A stretch of 36,564 nt of DNA from Syntrophaceae bacterium UBA7520 (lineage in GTDB: Bacteria; Desulfobacterota; Syntrophia; Syntrophales; Smithellaceae). Shown here one piece after another: positions 33,898-36,564 of this stretch. A program made the position numbers and the translations under genes. The DNA is taken from contig DLNC01000013.1 in assembly GCA_002478265.1 (NCBI GenBank), positions 1 through 36,564 of the forward strand, in the 5' to 3' direction. Positions within the stretch are counted from its first letter, which is position 1; the number at the start of each line of letters is the position of its first letter. The notes beneath the pieces are model-generated. The model searched no databases. It saw only the letters and a list, made by a program, of their open reading frames with translations, and was not told the DNA's origin.

Positions 33898-35613
33898 TTA
33901 TTCGTTCATTGCGTATTCGCCGTTTAAGGCAAAAACATACTTTTTCCAGACACGGTTGTACTGGTCGTCATCACCCTGCGCTTTAATCAGCATAATCTCT
34001 TTGCAGTAGGCGCGCTGTTCGTCTTTGGTGTTGTGCATTCCGTAAATGGCCAGCGCGAAGCGCGCGAAGTCGCGCACCATGAAATCGAATATCTGATTGA
34101 TGATGTCGTCATCCACCTTATCGAATTTCGCCTGTTCCAGAATCAGCTGGCCGTAAACAACAATCGAGAACATTTCGCCCAGTGGCAAGGAAAACGATGG
34201 ATCCATATCCTGCGCCTGGTCGGGTCCGGCTTTTTCCAGCAGCTCCCTGAATATGTTCATCTGCTTGATGAAAATCGCCACGTTTGGCAGTTTGCTGTAG
34301 GACGCGAATACCGGCTTATAATCATGGAACTGGACGCTGCCCAGGCCTTTGGTCGGCCCCTGGTTGAACAGGAACAAGTCATCCTTGGTGGATAAATCAG
34401 GAGCTACCGGCGCGTATTCCCTGGGATTGAAGAAATAATTTTTCATGAACTTGCGGATGAGCTGAATGTTGACATGCACCGTTCCCTCTAGCTTGGAAGG
34501 CCCGCGCACGTCGGCGGCGGCCAATGAAAAATAAGTGTCTTTTTCAAAGCCTTTGGCGGCGATTACTTCCCACAGAAGATTGACCACTTCCTCGGCCTGC
34601 AGGGTCACCTTCATTTTGCTGGTGGGATTATAAAGAAGGTAACGGCGGTCGTTAGCGTTAGCGTTGCGGAAATAATCCGTGGCGCGGCGCTGATAAAGCT
34701 TCATGCCGATGATGCGCAGCCATGCTTCCATGAAGTTTTTCCGCACATGCGGCATATTGGTTACCGGCATGCCGTAAAGAATGCGGTTGGCCGCGTGTGT
34801 TATCGATTCGTAAAAGCAGTGTTCGGTAATCCCGATGGATCCCGGGCCGATGTTGAATTTGCCGATGTTTACCGTGTTGAGCGAGGAATCCCAGGCGTGT
34901 GGCCCGCGCGAAAGAATATCTTCCTCCGTAATCGGATAATCATGCAGCGCGAACTGGGAAACATACTGCTGGTGGGAAACAACGTTTCTTTTTAGTTCGT
35001 ACGCTTTATGGCGGAAATTGGTGACAAAGAAAACAAAATCGTCTGTGCCATCTTTTACCTTGCCGAGCGTGGAGACCATCTCCGCCTCGTTGCCGTTGCC
35101 GATGTAGTATTTTTCGCCATTGGCCACCCACGTGCCGTCACCTTTGGGCGTGAGTGTGGTTTCAGTGGAATAAATATCCGCACCGTGCGCGCGCTCGGAA
35201 AGGCCGAAGGCGAAGATCGCGCCTTTCTTGAGTAACTCGGCCGCTTTCTTTTTTGCTTTCTCGTTGGGGCTCATCCAGATGGGACCAAGCCCGAGAATGC
35301 TTACCTGAAAACAGTACCAGTAACCAAGGCCGTAAAAGGCCAGGATTTCGGAAAACTCGCTGTTGCGCGCCGTGTCCCAGCGGCAATCCGGGTCGCCGCC
35401 GCCGTATTGGCTGGGCGTGAGCAACTTGGCAAAGATTTGTTCCTTGGCGATGAAATCGACGAATTCGCGGTACCAGACTTTTTTATTGAAGTCTTCCGTG
35501 ATTTTGGTTTTGCCCATCTTTTCGAAGAAGGAAATTGTTTTTTCCATGATGGCTTTTGAGCCAGCATCAGACATCAAACTTTTAAATTTTTTCGGCTGCA
35601 ATAAATAATTCAT
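33898..35613 (-). CDS. Acyl-CoA dehydrogenase family protein
   Basis: This 571-residue flavoenzyme is longer than classic ~380-residue acyl-CoA dehydrogenases and resembles the extended forms seen in deltaproteobacteria. The N-terminal helical domain contains LLTPSQYGGGDPD (65-76). The middle beta domain contains FAFGLSERAHGADIYSTETTL (134-154), the counterpart of the classic T-E-P-x-A-G-S-D flavin/substrate segment, with WVANGEKYYIGNGNEAEM after it. The C-terminal helical domain starts near 250 with KFNIGPGSIGITEHCFYESITHAANR. It should oxidise an acyl-CoA at the alpha-beta bond; chain length is unclear. It has a clear promoter and a divergent TetR neighbour, suggesting regulation by acyl-CoA-like ligands. 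Confidence 0.9.
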   Translation of the reverse strand: MNYLLQPKKFKSLMSDAGSKAIMEKTISFFEKMGKTKITEDFNKKVWYREFVDFIAKEQIFAKLLTPSQYGGGDPDCRWDTARNSEFSEILAFYGLGYWYCFQVSILGLGPIWMSPNEKAKKKAAELLKKGAIFAFGLSERAHGADIYSTETTLTPKGDGTWVANGEKYYIGNGNEAEMVSTLGKVKDGTDDFVFFVTNFRHKAYELKRNVVSHQQYVSQFALHDYPITEEDILSRGPHAWDSSLNTVNIGKFNIGPGSIGITEHCFYESITHAANRILYGMPVTNMPHVRKNFMEAWLRIIGMKLYQRRATDYFRNANANDRRYLLYNPTSKMKVTLQAEEVVNLLWEVIAAKGFEKDTYFSLAAADVRGPSKLEGTVHVNIQLIRKFMKNYFFNPREYAPVAPDLSTKDDLFLFNQGPTKGLGSVQFHDYKPVFASYSKLPNVAIFIKQMNIFRELLEKAGPDQAQDMDPSFSLPLGEMFSIVVYGQLILEQAKFDKVDDDIINQIFDFMVRDFARFALAIYGMHNTKDEQRAYCKEIMLIKAQGDDDQYNRVWKKYVFALNGEYAMNE

Positions 35614-35729
35614 GTTTTGATCCTCTTTTTCAATTTTTTGGTTTTAGATATCATTCGCGGCAAAAACGTCCGATGAAAAAAAGCCGGAGAAATGAGAAAT
35701 TTTCTTTCGGTTTCATGCTGCTGACTGGG

Positions 35730-35758
35730 AGTATAGCGAATCACAGAAAAATCGACAA
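35730..35758 (-). promoter_or_regulatory. Promoter of the acyl-CoA dehydrogenase operon
   Basis: On the minus strand TTGTCG (35758-35753) and TATACT (35735-35730) are separated by 17 bases. The start near 35723 would give a leader of about 110 bases before the ATG at 35613. Confidence 0.6.
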
Positions 35759-35827
35759 TCATTTTTAGCTATTATTTTTTATATCAACCCCCACGATAAA
35801 AATCCGCTTGACTTTATGGGCAAAATA

Positions 35828-35858
35828 TTTAACTATATGGTTAAACCGATTGGTTGAA
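35828..35858. promoter_or_regulatory. Tandem palindromes, probable TetR operator
   Basis: Two palindromes share bases: TTTAAC-TATATG-GTTAAA (35828-35845, perfect 6-6-6) and TTAAACCGATTGGTTGAA (35841-35858), which follows TTnAACCnATnGGTTnAA. Both contain AAC(C/T)-N4-GGTT. They lie 17-47 bases before the TetR start and next to a TTGACT -35-like hexamer (35808-35813), the usual place for an autoregulatory TetR site. Confidence 0.6.
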
Positions 35859-35874
35859 TAATTGAGGTTGACGC

Positions 35875-36519
35875 TTGTTTAGAAGGAAAATTGACATCAG
35901 CAATCCGGGCAAAACCGCGCAAAAAATTTTAATCGCGGCGCGCAAAACTTTTGCCCGGCACGGTTACAGCGGCACGTCAGTGGACGAAATCGCACGTCGC
36001 GCCGGCGTCAACAAGGCCACTCTTTATTACCAGATCGGAGATAAGGACACACTCTACGCCAATGTTATTCATCAGGTGCTGGGCAATATCGCGCAGAGTG
36101 TCGCGCAGGCAGTAGCAACGGGTAAAACGCCCGAAGAAAAATTAAGAGCTTATATATTATTTGTAGCGGACGCGGTGGATAAAAACCCTGAGTTGCCGCC
36201 GATTATGATGCGCGAGGTCGCGTCCGGCGGCGCGCATTTGCCGCGGGTAGCCGCGGAAGATATGGCGTCCGTTTTAACGGTCCTTTTGGGCATTTTAGAA
36301 GAAGGAAAAGAAAAAGGTGTTTTTAACGATGTCGTGCCGTTTCTGGTGCACGCGATGATTATCGGATCCATTCTGATTTTTAAATTGGGCGCGCCGATTA
36401 AAGACAGCCAGATATGGCTGCCCGAGGATCTTAAGGCGCGCGATAAAAAGCTGCCTGGAACTCTGGGGGAAGAAGTGGCCGATATGGTGCTCAAGGCGGT
36501 GAAAAAATATGATCGCTAA
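35875..36519 (+). CDS. TetR/AcrR family transcriptional regulator
   Basis: This is a 214-residue regulator. The N-terminal DNA-binding domain spans about residues 13-60, with helix-turn-helix GYSGTSVDEIARRAGVNKATLYYQIGDKDTLY. The remaining ~150 residues form a helical ligand-binding domain with ELPPIMMREVASGG, common in regulators of efflux and envelope genes. The start is TTG 35875, seven bases after GAGG; no ATG alternative exists near the domain start. It is divergent from the acyl-CoA dehydrogenase operon and overlaps the next gene by 11 bases, so it may control either or both. Confidence 0.9.
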   Translation: MFRRKIDISNPGKTAQKILIAARKTFARHGYSGTSVDEIARRAGVNKATLYYQIGDKDTLYANVIHQVLGNIAQSVAQAVATGKTPEEKLRAYILFVADAVDKNPELPPIMMREVASGGAHLPRVAAEDMASVLTVLLGILEEGKEKGVFNDVVPFLVHAMIIGSILIFKLGAPIKDSQIWLPEDLKARDKKLPGTLGEEVADMVLKAVKKYDR

Positions 36520-36564
36520 ACAAGTATCTTTTATTTTGGTTGTATTTTTATTTTTGAGTTTTGT
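36509..36564 (+). CDS. Partial exported protein (N-terminus only)
   Basis: ATG 36509 overlaps the end of the TetR gene by 11 bases and starts MIAKQVSFILVVFLFLSF, a signal-peptide-like start cut by the window edge. TetR genes of this kind often precede genes for an outer-membrane factor or periplasmic adaptor of an efflux pump, so that is the likeliest content, but nothing beyond the signal sequence is visible. Confidence 0.5.
   Translation, partial: MIAKQVSFILVVFLFLSF

Overview
The window looks like a chromosomal segment of a strictly anaerobic deltaproteobacterium-like organism, most plausibly Syntrophaceae-like (Syntrophus/Smithella relatives). This is inferred from the gene mix: a CoA-transferase of the acetyl-CoA hydrolase/transferase family, an atypical long acyl-CoA dehydrogenase, a Cys-rich nitronate-monooxygenase-like flavoprotein, rubredoxin-like and DUF2007-type zinc proteins, and an interspersed element ending in TGTCATTGCGA. 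No rRNA, tRNA or CRISPR array was seen, and no database was searched.

Layout. (1) 1-2300 is an AT-rich accessory stretch: a partial unknown gene, an unknown Cys-cluster protein, a 92-residue protein built from six ~13-residue repeats (DUF6150 / 7_1 'septoil' knot type), a truncated second copy of the helicase 3' end, and a small overlapping gene pair (DUF2283 plus a DUF4258-like protein) that may be a toxin-antitoxin module. (2) 2311-6400 holds an MrfA/YprA-type DEAD/DEAH helicase with a C-terminal four-Cys site, an overlapping small-ORF/nucleotidyltransferase pair, a lipoprotein and a DUF2007-like zinc protein. (3) 6564-11810 is mostly core metabolism on the minus strand: CoA-transferase, carB and queF. 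(4) 11949-18431 is a plus-strand accessory block of zinc-ribbon proteins around a 1054-residue exported protein. It is bracketed by a 32-bp near-perfect direct repeat derived from the 3' end of the rubredoxin-like gene. (5) 18448-25222 is a minus-strand housekeeping run: SIMPL protein, UMF1-type MFS transporter, prfC, an MBL-fold hydrolase, a MITE-like repeat and typA. (6) 25484-28339 is a plus-strand proteostasis pair, hsp20 then lon, with a palindromic operator-like site over the promoter. (7) 28397-29101 holds two broken small genes. (8) 29129-36564 carries a DEAD-box RNA helicase, the NMO-like flavoprotein, a YpfJ-type metallopeptidase, an acyl-CoA dehydrogenase/DUF2905/hydrolase operon, and a divergent TetR regulator whose gene overlaps the start of an exported protein cut by the window end.

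The most unusual content is the zinc-ribbon island (12097-18431). Three of its five genes carry the same CxxC-x10-CxxC ribbon, two have very good sigma70-like promoters, and the long gene encodes a signal peptide, a hydrophobic segment, a coiled coil, an Ala-rich region and a C-terminal GSDLDF nucleotidyltransferase-like motif. It looks like an undescribed envelope-associated or toxin-like system, but the function is inferred from architecture only. Other points worth a second look are the knotted-protein candidate, the helicase duplicate whose differences are mostly synonymous, the hsp20 control region, a possible -1 frameshift gene and the divergent TetR/acyl-CoA dehydrogenase operator.
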